Shown: piece after piece, positions 1 through 6,479 of the stretch
Numbering within the stretch: the stretch's first letter is position 1
Layout of the letters: each line of letters starts with the position of its first letter
Source of the DNA: CAG-791 sp963650385
GTDB taxonomy: Bacteria > Bacillota > Clostridia > Lachnospirales > Lachnospiraceae
Assembly (NCBI GenBank): GCA_963650385.1
Contig: CAVJLL010000077.1
Location: forward strand, 1-9,953
Reading direction: 5' to 3'
Length of the DNA stretch: 9,953 bases
Program-made: the position numbers and the translations under genes
The notes under the pieces: generated by a model
Seen by the model: the letters and a program-made list of their open reading frames with translations, nothing else
What the model was told of the DNA's origin: nothing
The model's database searches: none

Positions 1-1
1 G

Positions 2-82
2 AGCAAAAGGAAAGCTGCGCAGCAGCGATTTTGCGAATGGGCTCTGAATAGTTACCATGAATTTACCGGCAAGCGGCGATAG
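2..82 (+). CDS. C-terminal end of an unidentified upstream gene (partial)
   Basis: One forward frame is open from the window edge to a TAG at 80-82, giving 26 residues ending in FTGKRR. The stop lies 15 nt before the next start codon, the spacing expected of an operon partner. The other two forward frames stop earlier, at 49-51 and 45-47. The fragment is basic and carries no motif I recognise. DUF1667 genes are commonly preceded by FAD-dependent oxidoreductase genes, but nothing in these 26 residues proves that here. The reading frame itself is an inference from spacing. Confidence 0.35.
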   Translation, partial: SKRKAAQQRFCEWALNSYHEFTGKRR

Positions 83-97
83 AAAACGAGGAATGCT

Positions 98-466
98 ATG
101 AATACAACAAAGACATTGACCTGTATTGGATGTCCTCTCGGCTGCCAGATTACGGTCGAGTTGGAGGACGGCAGCGTGAAGAGCGTAACCGGCAATACCT
201 GCCCGCGCGGCGACGCCTACGCGAGAAAAGAGGTGACCGCACCCGCCCGTATCGTCACGACGACGGTACGCGTGAGCGGCGGAGAGATCCCGGTTGTCAG
301 CGTGAAAACCGCAGGAGAGATCCCGAAGGGGAAGATTTATGACTGTGTGCGTGCACTCAAGGGCATCGAGGTACCGGCGCCCGTCCGCATCGGCCAGGTG
401 ATCCTCACAGACGCGGCAGGGACCGGCGTGAATATCGTTGCGGCCAAAAATGTGGCGAAGGCGTGA
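98..466 (+). CDS. DUF1667 family protein, probable Fe-S-binding redox accessory protein
   Basis: A complete 122-residue protein, the usual length for DUF1667 (CPE0013-like). Four cysteines stand out: C9, C12 and C16 in CIGCPLGC, and C35 in GNTCPRG, a CxxCxxxC plus distal Cys arrangement suited to an Fe-S cluster. There is no signal peptide or membrane segment, so it is probably cytoplasmic. In Clostridia, family members usually sit beside FAD-dependent dehydrogenase or glycerol-3-phosphate-oxidase-like genes and are presumed to help electron transfer; no reaction has been shown that I know of. The ATG at 98 follows a short GAGGA-like site at 88-92. G+C is clearly higher than in the later genes: 40 of 60 bases in 241-300. 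A hairpin terminator follows at 513-552, so this gene belongs to the upstream transcription unit. Family call is firm; Fe-S binding is inferred. Confidence 0.85.
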   Translation: MNTTKTLTCIGCPLGCQITVELEDGSVKSVTGNTCPRGDAYARKEVTAPARIVTTTVRVSGGEIPVVSVKTAGEIPKGKIYDCVRALKGIEVPAPVRIGQVILTDAAGTGVNIVAAKNVAKA

Positions 467-489
467 GATGGGTTGCAGGCAGCCTCATC
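467..489 (+). other. Small imperfect hairpin directly after the DUF1667 stop codon
   Basis: GATGGGTTGC at 467-476 can pair with GCAGCCTCATC at 479-489, with one bulged base and one G-U pair. It begins at the base after the stop codon. No T-run follows, so by itself it is not a standard terminator. It may protect the 3' end of the transcript, or be chance. Confidence 0.3.
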
Positions 490-512
490 AAACAGATATC
501 ATATGTGTAAGT

Positions 513-558
513 CAGTGTGGCCGGCCGGGCGAGAGCCTGGCCGGCCGCACTGTTTCTA
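513..558 (+). terminator. GC-rich hairpin terminator after the DUF1667 gene
   Basis: The arms at 513-530 and 535-552 pair over 18 bp (two pairs are G-U) around a GAGA tetraloop at 531-534. Each arm contains GGCCGGCC. A short T-rich stretch (TTTCT, 553-557) follows on the plus strand and none on the minus strand, so it acts forward. The weak T-run is offset by the very stable stem. It separates the DUF1667 unit from the two-component genes. The remaining intergenic DNA, 559-642, should hold the kinase promoter, but no convincing -35/-10 pair was found there. Confidence 0.75.
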
Positions 559-642
559 CGGTGGGACGAAGGCTGAGCAAACACGAGATATCTGCATTGA
601 CGGGATGAGAGAGAACTATCAAGGCGGGAGCAAAAACGCAGA

Positions 643-2427
643 ATGAAAACGTGGATCACAAGACTTATAGGGAGCCGACAGACGATTCGCTGGAAAATCA
701 ATGTTGGTAGCATGCTGATAATTTCGGCACTTGTCCTCTTGATGGGCAGCTTTATTTACGTGAGAGTTTCCGGTATGGAATACCGTGCAGCTGTGCAGCA
801 GTATCGGACATTGACCAGAACCATGGGAGCAAGGCTGGACGAGAATTCAGACGCCTTTATAAATCAGATCAACTTTGTTGCATTGGACGGAACCATGGCG
901 GATCTGCTGTCTGATTATCAAAAATCGAGCAGCCGGTACCAGATAATCTCCAGTATGCGCAGCCTGATTTCCCTGCGCAGCAATATCAAAAATGAGATTG
1001 GAGCAGTTTCCGTTTACGACATGGACGGAAAAGAAATTTTAAACTGGGACAAGTCAAGCAATACATTTGGACATTATAGTCTTCCGGCGCAGATTGACGT
1101 ATCGCTGATACAGCCATCCGGCCGTATAACCTGCCGGATGGAGGGAGGTCAGCTTGTCTACAGCCGTGCTGTGAGGATGCTGGACGGCGGAGACGTCGTT
1201 GGGTATATCTCCTTTTTATATAATAAGGCGCAGTTTCAGAACAAAATGGAAATTCTGGCGGAGGACAGGACCTGCTTTCTGGGACTGTATGACAGCATCT
1301 CGCACCAGCTGATTACAACGAAGCAGGAAGAGAAGGATGCTTATCTTCAGGCTTTGGCTGACATGAGTATGGAAGAGCTGCCGGTGGGGGTGACGACGTT
1401 CGTTGAAGGTGTTGGTGAGGTGCTGTTATGCGGAACAGCCTCCATCAATGATGGGTGGTATGTTGTCAGCGGCATTCGAAGCAGTGAGGTTTATGAGTCC
1501 CGAAATGTTTTTATAACGGTAATCCTGTGCTTTTTCCTGGTCGGAATGGCAATGATTCTGTGCATCAACATTCTGAACGAGCGGATTGTTTCAAGACCGG
1601 TGCGGAAGATCATGCAGGCGGTGAAGCGAGTGCAGAATGAGGATTATGAAATCTCTCTGGACGTGCATACTGGCGATGAACTGGAAGAGTTGGCCAGAAG
1701 CTTTGAGGTAATGGCGCATCGGATGGATCAGCTGATCAATCAGAATCTGAAGGCAGGACTGGCGTATCGCGAGATGCAGCTGGCGCAGCTGCAGCAGCAG
1801 ATTGAACCGCATTTTCTTTACAATACGCTGGAATGTGTGAATTCGCTGGCTCAGCTGGAGCGTAAGGATGATGTCCGGCATGTTACCAATGCTTTTGCAA
1901 GACTCATGCAGTCAAAAATGAATGAGCAGATTTATGTCACAGTGGATGAAGAGATTTCCTGTTCAGAAGCATTTCTGGAGATTTATAAGATTATGCAGGA
2001 AAGGCTGCTTGATTACGAAATTCAGGTGGATCCGGAAACAAGGAGCTGGAGGATCCCAAGCCTGATTGTCCAGCCAATGGTGGAAAACGCCGTGCTGCAT
2101 GGAATTATTCCAAGCGGGAGAAAAGGCGTTGTAACTGTTGAGGTGCACCGGGAGGAAGAACTTCTGGCTGTTACGGTATCGGACGACGGAATCGGTATGG
2201 AGGCTTCCAAGGTCAAAGCCATTGAGGCCTACGCACAGGGGACAGCATCCGAGGAGGAAAAGGCGAGCCTCGGAATCGGAGTGAAGAATGTTCTGAGTCG
2301 AATTCGTCTGCTTTACGGACATGGGGATTATGTTACAGTACTCAGCGATCCGGAATGGGGGACGACCTTTACATTTTTACTGCCGCAGAGCAGCGCGGAG
2401 GATTCTTCTACACGAGGAGCAGAATGA
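643..2427 (+). CDS. YesM/LytS-type sensor histidine kinase
   Basis: 594 residues, normal for this family. A first membrane helix lies at about 21-44. An extracytoplasmic region of about 240 residues (45-286), probably Cache-like, follows, then a second helix (about 288-311) and a HAMP linker (about 312-369). The His_kinase domain has the phospho-acceptor H390 in PHFLYNTLE. The ATPase domain shows the N-box around E481, N482 and H486, a DDGIGM motif at 514-519, and GIGVKNV at 544-550. It would autophosphorylate in response to an external ligand, or a sugar-loaded binding protein, and pass phosphate to the adjacent regulator. The ATG at 643 is preceded by GGCGGGAG at 623-630 with a rather long 12-nt gap; the next in-frame Met would cut into the first helix. 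The TGA at 2425-2427 lies 1 nt before the regulator start, indicating co-translation. The ligand is unknown. Confidence 0.95.
   Translation: MKTWITRLIGSRQTIRWKINVGSMLIISALVLLMGSFIYVRVSGMEYRAAVQQYRTLTRTMGARLDENSDAFINQINFVALDGTMADLLSDYQKSSSRYQIISSMRSLISLRSNIKNEIGAVSVYDMDGKEILNWDKSSNTFGHYSLPAQIDVSLIQPSGRITCRMEGGQLVYSRAVRMLDGGDVVGYISFLYNKAQFQNKMEILAEDRTCFLGLYDSISHQLITTKQEEKDAYLQALADMSMEELPVGVTTFVEGVGEVLLCGTASINDGWYVVSGIRSSEVYESRNVFITVILCFFLVGMAMILCINILNERIVSRPVRKIMQAVKRVQNEDYEISLDVHTGDELEELARSFEVMAHRMDQLINQNLKAGLAYREMQLAQLQQQIEPHFLYNTLECVNSLAQLERKDDVRHVTNAFARLMQSKMNEQIYVTVDEEISCSEAFLEIYKIMQERLLDYEIQVDPETRSWRIPSLIVQPMVENAVLHGIIPSGRKGVVTVEVHREEELLAVTVSDDGIGMEASKVKAIEAYAQGTASEEEKASLGIGVKNVLSRIRLLYGHGDYVTVLSDPEWGTTFTFLLPQSSAEDSSTRGAE
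2414..2419 (+). promoter_or_regulatory. Ribosome binding site that sets the response-regulator start
   Basis: GAGGAG lies 9 nt before the ATG at 2429, inside the last codons of the kinase gene. It supports 2429 over the longer in-frame start at 2321, whose extra 36 residues are only the kinase gene read in another frame and lie before the receiver domain. Confidence 0.8.
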
Positions 2428-2428
2428 A

Positions 2429-3973
2429 ATGGAACAATTGGCAAGTCAGTATTCTGTGGTATTGATAGATGATGAGGAGTTGATTCTGCAAAGCCTGCAG
2501 GGGATGGTGAACTGGGAAGAACTGCATTGCTGTGTGGAAGGAACGGCCAAGGACGGCGGAGAGGGTATTACCCTGATAGAACGTCTGCAGCCGAATATTG
2601 TGATCACCGATGTGAAAATGCCCGGGAAAGACGGACTGGAGGTGGCGGATTACTGCAGCGAGCATTTTCCGGAGACCAGAGTCATTATCATATCTGCATA
2701 CGATGATTTTGCCTATGTACAGAAGGCAATGTTTTCGAAGGCGGTGAATTACCTCCTGAAGCCGATTGACAGAGATCGGCTGCTGGAGACCGTAGAAAAG
2801 GCAATCCGGGAACTGAACCGTATGGAAGAAAAGCGGCAGAAGACAGCGAAGACATTGGAAAGTGCGAAAACACTGGCAACATCCAGCCTTTTATTTAATC
2901 TGGCGAGATATGGGACAGCCGGCTCGCGGAATGCAGATACGGATTGGATTCGCGAACAGATGCAGAAGGACAGCGTCGTTGTGATGGGAAGCTTTTACAA
3001 TCTCGAGTTAGAGGTATTGCCGGCACTTGCCATTGCACAGTCATATCTGGACCGGGCACTGCATCGAGCCGGGTATCAGCCGATTTTCGGAAGTGCGGAT
3101 GAGAAGCTTATTTTTCTGTGCCCGGTGCTGCCGGGGACAGACAGGCAAACGGCGAGAGAGAATATCGCGGAAGCCTTACGCGGATTTCTGAATCAGCGGA
3201 CGACCGAACTGGGGGAGACGGCAGTTTTTTGTGTCAGTCCGGTATACAGCGACGAGCAACAGCTGCAGCAATGCTACGGCCTTTGCAGAGAAATGGTCAA
3301 ACAGGGCTTTTTCTGCTCGGACAGCACCATTGTGACAGAAAGCCGGAGGGAAGAGGAGGATATTTCGAACATTGATGTCGGGGAGCTGGTATATGCAGTG
3401 ATGCATGGCCAGATGGCAAAAACGGATGAGCTTCTTGGAAAATGGAAACGGGAAATTGCCAAATCAGGAGATCCTCAGCTCGCACTGGCAAAGTTTCGTG
3501 AAATTTCAAGAGAGATCACCAGATGTGCTGCCAAGCTTGGAATGAAAACTACCGGACTCTGGGAACATCGGTATACAAACGAAAACTATGATGCCCGGTA
3601 TGCGTGCGTTGTAAAGGGGGTCCGAGAGGTATGCACTTATGCCGGGCAGAAGGGGGATGTGGTTGGCTGCATGTGCCTGTATGTGCAGCAGCATTATGCC
3701 AATCCGGAGCTGAACCTGGAAAGGGTGGCAAGCGACATGGGACTGAACAGCAATTATCTGAGCCGCCTGTTCAAAAAGGAAAAGGGGGAGAATTTTTCGG
3801 ATTACCTGACGGAGGTTCGAATTGATAAGGCTAAGGAACTCCTCAGGAGTACGCAGTTGAAAACCTATCGCATTGCAGAGGAGGTTGGCTACGCGGATCC
3901 GCATTATTTCAGCCAGGTTTTTAAGAAGAAGTGTGGTATGATTCCGGCAGAATATCGGAAAACATGCACATAG
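2429..3973 (+). CDS. YesN-type response regulator with AraC-family DNA-binding domain
   Basis: With the ATG at 2429 the protein has 514 residues, typical for this class. An N-terminal receiver domain (about 8-125) carries the acidic pair D14/D15, phospho-acceptor D61 in ITDVKMPG, S89 in the IISAYDDF segment and K111 in LLKPID. A long middle segment (about 126-405) has no motif I recognise. The C-terminal AraC domain (about 408-512) holds both helix-turn-helix units, seen in LERVASDMGLNSNYLSRLFK and RIAEEVGYADPHYFSQVFKK. It is the cognate partner of the kinase encoded 1 nt upstream. Phosphorylation should promote binding to DNA near target promoters, most plausibly that of the sugar-uptake operon starting at 4162. 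The gene is followed by an intrinsic terminator. Family assignment is firm; the target is inferred from position. Confidence 0.95.
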   Translation: MEQLASQYSVVLIDDEELILQSLQGMVNWEELHCCVEGTAKDGGEGITLIERLQPNIVITDVKMPGKDGLEVADYCSEHFPETRVIIISAYDDFAYVQKAMFSKAVNYLLKPIDRDRLLETVEKAIRELNRMEEKRQKTAKTLESAKTLATSSLLFNLARYGTAGSRNADTDWIREQMQKDSVVVMGSFYNLELEVLPALAIAQSYLDRALHRAGYQPIFGSADEKLIFLCPVLPGTDRQTARENIAEALRGFLNQRTTELGETAVFCVSPVYSDEQQLQQCYGLCREMVKQGFFCSDSTIVTESRREEEDISNIDVGELVYAVMHGQMAKTDELLGKWKREIAKSGDPQLALAKFREISREITRCAAKLGMKTTGLWEHRYTNENYDARYACVVKGVREVCTYAGQKGDVVGCMCLYVQQHYANPELNLERVASDMGLNSNYLSRLFKKEKGENFSDYLTEVRIDKAKELLRSTQLKTYRIAEEVGYADPHYFSQVFKKKCGMIPAEYRKTCT

Positions 3974-4011
3974 TACACAAGAGATACAACAGAATATTCA
4001 CCATAAAACAC

Positions 4012-4047
4012 AGAAATGCCCCCTCATAAGAGAGGGTGTTTCTTTTT
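4012..4047 (+). terminator. Rho-independent terminator of the two-component operon
   Basis: Arms at 4012-4025 and 4030-4043 form a 14-bp stem with one C-A mismatch and two G-U pairs around an ATAA loop. The 3' arm runs into a T-rich tract at 4039-4047. It lies 38 nt after the regulator stop codon and implies that the ABC operon has its own promoter between about 4048 and 4150. Confidence 0.85.
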
Positions 4048-4161
4048 ACAATACAGACAGTCAAAACGGAGATGCCCAATGGAAAAGCTGTGTTGTATCG
4101 GTTTTCACTGCGGGATCTTGGCAGAAAAAAGAATAGGTTGGAAAAAACAAGGAGGGAGAAC
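4048..4161 (+). promoter_or_regulatory. Presumed promoter and operator region of the sugar-uptake operon
   Basis: This 114-base leader lies between a terminator and the binding-protein gene, so the operon promoter should be here. I could not find a convincing -35/-10 pair. Two weak signals are present: a 12-of-14 match to a catabolite-response element at 4094-4107, and a TTGG-plus-A-run sequence at 4118 repeated 20 bp later at 4138. Both are inference only. A strong ribosome binding site, GGAGGGAG at 4151-4158, sits 3 nt before the ATG. Confidence 0.5.
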
Positions 4162-5472
4162 ATGAAAAAAAGATTGGCATTGGCGCTGGCAGCCTGCATG
4201 CTGGGAACTGCTTTTGCGGGGTGCGGCTCTTCACAGACAACGGATACCGCTTCTTCAAATGGCTCAGCCGCAGCGGAGACATCGGATGAGAAGCAGGTTT
4301 CGATGGATATGATCTGGTGGACAGACGGAAATGAGACCGTTGCCATGCAGAAGCTTATCGATGAGTATCACGAACTGCATCCCAACATCACCATCAACAT
4401 TCAGGAAATTGCTTATGATGACTTGAATACAAAGCTTCAGATGGCAATTGCAGGAGGCGAGGCTCCGGCACTTTCCAGATGCACCGAAGTAACGATCAGC
4501 AAGCTTCATGATTCCATGATTAACCTTGCGGATTATACTGATGCAGATGCTCTTTCAGAACAGTTCCTGGACTCCGTGGATTATCTGTATAAGTCAAATG
4601 GTCAGGTGGTTGCACTTCCCACAGAGGTTACAGCAAACGGTTTGATTTACAACAAGACCGCTTTTGAGGCTGCAGGGGTAGATGTACCGGCCAGTGCAGA
4701 TGAAATCTGGACATGGGATGAATTTAAGGAAGCATTACAGAAGGTTGTTGACAGCGGCGCAGTGAAATATGGACTGGCAGTCGACAATGCGGCACACCGG
4801 TGGAGCACCATTCTGTATGAGTTCGGCGGCAGCCTTGCCAATGAGAACGGCGGTAATCTCTCCAGCCAGGAAAGCATGAATGCAATCAATTTTACAAAGA
4901 GTCTGAGTGAGGCTGGTCTGTTTGTCGACAGCATCTGGCTCAGCGGAGAGGATCCGAACAGCCTGTTCCGTTCCGGACAGCTTGCAGCTCAGGTTTCCGG
5001 AACCTGGATGATGCAGAACTACGATACCAATATTTCTGATTTTGAGTGGGGTGTTACCTATATGCCGAAGGGAACAACGAGATCCTCTGTTCCGGGCGGC
5101 AAGGGTATTACAGCATTCAAGGGAACGGGATGCGAAAAGGAAGCAGCTGATTTCCTTCTGTGGGTAACAGAGAAGGAACAGAACGAGCAGTATTGCCAGG
5201 AGAGTCTGTTTGTATCTCCCAGAAAAGACTGCGCGGATATCGAATATCCGGTGCGTGCAGCAGAATTTGCAATCTTTGCGGACGAGCTTGCGAATACGCC
5301 GGAGGCAGCAGGCTTTGATCTTGGCATGGCAGGTTACACCTCTGTTACATATACGGATCTGAAGAACTACTGGCCCGAGGTCCTGGCAGGCTCTATGACA
5401 CCGGAAGAGATGGCAGAACAGATTGATCAGGATACAAACAACTTTATGAAGGAGAATGGATATCTGAAGTAA
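4162..5472 (+). CDS. Sugar ABC transporter solute-binding lipoprotein (SBP family 1)
   Basis: 436 residues. A lipoprotein signal peptide (K2, K3, R4, a hydrophobic run, then FAGC) places the lipidated cysteine at C21. A Ser/Thr/Ala-rich tether follows to about residue 44. The mature domain begins with MDMIWWTDGNE and shows the ITINIQEIAYDDLNTKL strand-helix pattern of MalE/UgpB-like proteins, with ALPTEVTANGLIYNK and a PGGKGITAF segment later, both typical of oligosaccharide-binding family 1. It would capture an oligosaccharide at the outer face of the membrane and deliver it to the two permeases. The start at 4162 is chosen for its strong ribosome binding site and because the signal peptide begins there. 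A longer in-frame start at 4036 lies inside the preceding terminator and adds 42 non-signal residues. Sugar specificity cannot be read from the sequence. Confidence 0.95.
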   Translation: MKKRLALALAACMLGTAFAGCGSSQTTDTASSNGSAAAETSDEKQVSMDMIWWTDGNETVAMQKLIDEYHELHPNITINIQEIAYDDLNTKLQMAIAGGEAPALSRCTEVTISKLHDSMINLADYTDADALSEQFLDSVDYLYKSNGQVVALPTEVTANGLIYNKTAFEAAGVDVPASADEIWTWDEFKEALQKVVDSGAVKYGLAVDNAAHRWSTILYEFGGSLANENGGNLSSQESMNAINFTKSLSEAGLFVDSIWLSGEDPNSLFRSGQLAAQVSGTWMMQNYDTNISDFEWGVTYMPKGTTRSSVPGGKGITAFKGTGCEKEAADFLLWVTEKEQNEQYCQESLFVSPRKDCADIEYPVRAAEFAIFADELANTPEAAGFDLGMAGYTSVTYTDLKNYWPEVLAGSMTPEEMAEQIDQDTNNFMKENGYLK

Positions 5473-5480
5473 TTCTCAGA

Positions 5481-5513
5481 AAAGCACATGAGTTTGCTGC
5501 AGGGCAGTGCTTT
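5481..5513 (+). repeat. Short inverted repeat after the binding-protein gene
   Basis: AAAGCAC at 5481-5487 pairs with GTGCTTT at 5507-5513 around a 19-nt loop. It has a weak 7-bp stem and no useful T-run. It lies just upstream of the stronger hairpin at 5531-5560, and the two may act together on the transcript. Confidence 0.3.
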
Positions 5514-5530
5514 GCTGCGAATAATCCGAT

Positions 5531-5560
5531 GGGGGAAATGTCTGTACCGGCATTTCCCCC
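5531..5560 (+). promoter_or_regulatory. Intercistronic hairpin between binding protein and permease genes
   Basis: GGGGGAAATG (5531-5540) and CATTTCCCCC (5551-5560) form a perfect 10-bp stem with a 10-nt loop. AAACGATAAA follows and there is no T-run, so full termination is unlikely. Hairpins at this position in sugar ABC operons commonly shield the upstream message, giving more binding protein than permease. That role is inferred from position and structure. Confidence 0.65.
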
Positions 5561-5582
5561 AAACGATAAATGAGGTAATACG

Positions 5583-6479
5583 ATGGAAAAGAGCAAGAGT
5601 AAAAAAAGGGCATCCCTGGAACGGACATTGTTTCCATACATGATGATTCTGCCGAATCTTCTGATCTTCGTTATCTTTATTGCGGTCCCTGCTGTGTTCG
5701 GATTTGTTTATTCTCTGACGGACTGGGAGGGCGTGGGCGCGCTTCATTTCATCGGGTTTAAAAATTATGCAAAACTGTTTCAGGATACCAGGTTCTGGAT
5801 TTCTATCCGGCAGACCTTTGTATATGCACTGATTGCACTCCCGCTGATTGTTGCCATTCCGCTTCTTCTTGCGACCCTGCTGTCCAGAAAAATCCGAGGG
5901 AGAAGCATCTTCCGAGCTATATTCTATTGGCCGTCCATGATTTCCTACATTGTAGTCGGTCTGTTGTTTCAGTTCATTTTCGGCGATTCTACCGGTATCA
6001 TCAATTTCCTCCTGGAGAAGCTCGGAGGAAGTCCGGTTGGCTGGTTTACCAACAGCGTTTCGGCGATGGCCGTCGTCATACTGGCATCCGTCTGGTCCAG
6101 ATCCGGCTTTTATATGGTGACCTTTCTCTCGGGGCTTAGCAGCATCAATGAGAGCTACTATGAAGCGGCAAAGGTGGACGGTGCTTCCGGCTGGCGCCAG
6201 TTTGTATCGATTACACTGCCTCTTTTAAAGCCGACGACCTTTCTCGTCATGATCCTGGGCTTTATCGATCTGTTCAAGCAGTATGGACTGGTGCTGACAT
6301 TGACAGACGGAGGACCTGCAGGAGCAACCAAATTTGCGGTTCAGTATATTTATGAGCAGGCCTTTGACCGCTTTGAACTTGGTTACGCCAGCGCACTTTC
6401 CATGGTGCTTCTTTTGATTCTGGCGGTACTGACACTGGCACAGTTCAAGATTAATAAGGGAGGTGCCATCGATGCATAA
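5583..6479 (+). CDS. Sugar ABC transporter permease, MalF/UgpA type
   Basis: 298 residues with six predicted membrane helices at about 19-41, 78-100, 112-134, 160-184, 216-234 and 267-288. The cytoplasmic EAA loop that docks on the ATPase is intact: EAAKVDGASGW starting at E194, followed by LPLLKP. The short N-terminal tail and the FPYMMILPNLLIF start are typical of the first permease of CUT1 oligosaccharide importers. It forms a heterodimeric channel with the next gene product. The ATG at 5583 follows TGAGGT at 5571-5576. The end overlaps the start of the next gene by 8 nt, so the two are probably translated together. Substrate is unknown. Confidence 0.95.
   Translation: MEKSKSKKRASLERTLFPYMMILPNLLIFVIFIAVPAVFGFVYSLTDWEGVGALHFIGFKNYAKLFQDTRFWISIRQTFVYALIALPLIVAIPLLLATLLSRKIRGRSIFRAIFYWPSMISYIVVGLLFQFIFGDSTGIINFLLEKLGGSPVGWFTNSVSAMAVVILASVWSRSGFYMVTFLSGLSSINESYYEAAKVDGASGWRQFVSITLPLLKPTTFLVMILGFIDLFKQYGLVLTLTDGGPAGATKFAVQYIYEQAFDRFELGYASALSMVLLLILAVLTLAQFKINKGGAIDA
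6456..6465 (+). promoter_or_regulatory. Ribosome binding site that sets the second permease start
   Basis: AAGGGAGGTG lies 6 nt before the ATG at 6472. A GTG at 6463 is in frame but is part of this site, so it cannot plausibly be the start codon. The site lies within the end of the first permease gene. Confidence 0.8.

Noticed and set aside
597..622. TTGACG as a -35 box for the kinase gene
   Set aside because: The only -10-like sequence downstream, TATCAA at 617-622, is 14 bases away and a poor match, so no promoter can be supported.
2321..2428. Upstream in-frame extension of the response regulator
   Set aside because: These 36 codons overlap the kinase gene, precede the normal receiver-domain start and lack a ribosome binding site; GAGGAG fits the ATG at 2429.
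4045..4052. TTTACAAT as a -10 or -35 element of the sugar operon
   Set aside because: TACAAT at 4047-4052 resembles a -10 box but its -35 position falls in the terminator loop with no match; TTTACA as a -35 has no -10 box at 15-19 bases.
4036..4161. Upstream in-frame extension of the binding protein
   Set aside because: It begins inside the terminator hairpin and would put 42 residues before a good lipoprotein signal peptide; the ATG at 4162 has a strong ribosome binding site.
3921..4346. 141-codon minus-strand frame across the leader of the binding-protein gene
   Set aside because: It runs through the intrinsic terminator and the binding-protein signal peptide coding region, shows no domain, and has hydrophobic stretches explained by complementary A-rich DNA.
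5427..5747. 106-codon minus-strand frame over the intercistronic hairpin
   Set aside because: It overlaps the ends of two certain genes and the 5531-5560 hairpin, with no motif or ribosome binding site.
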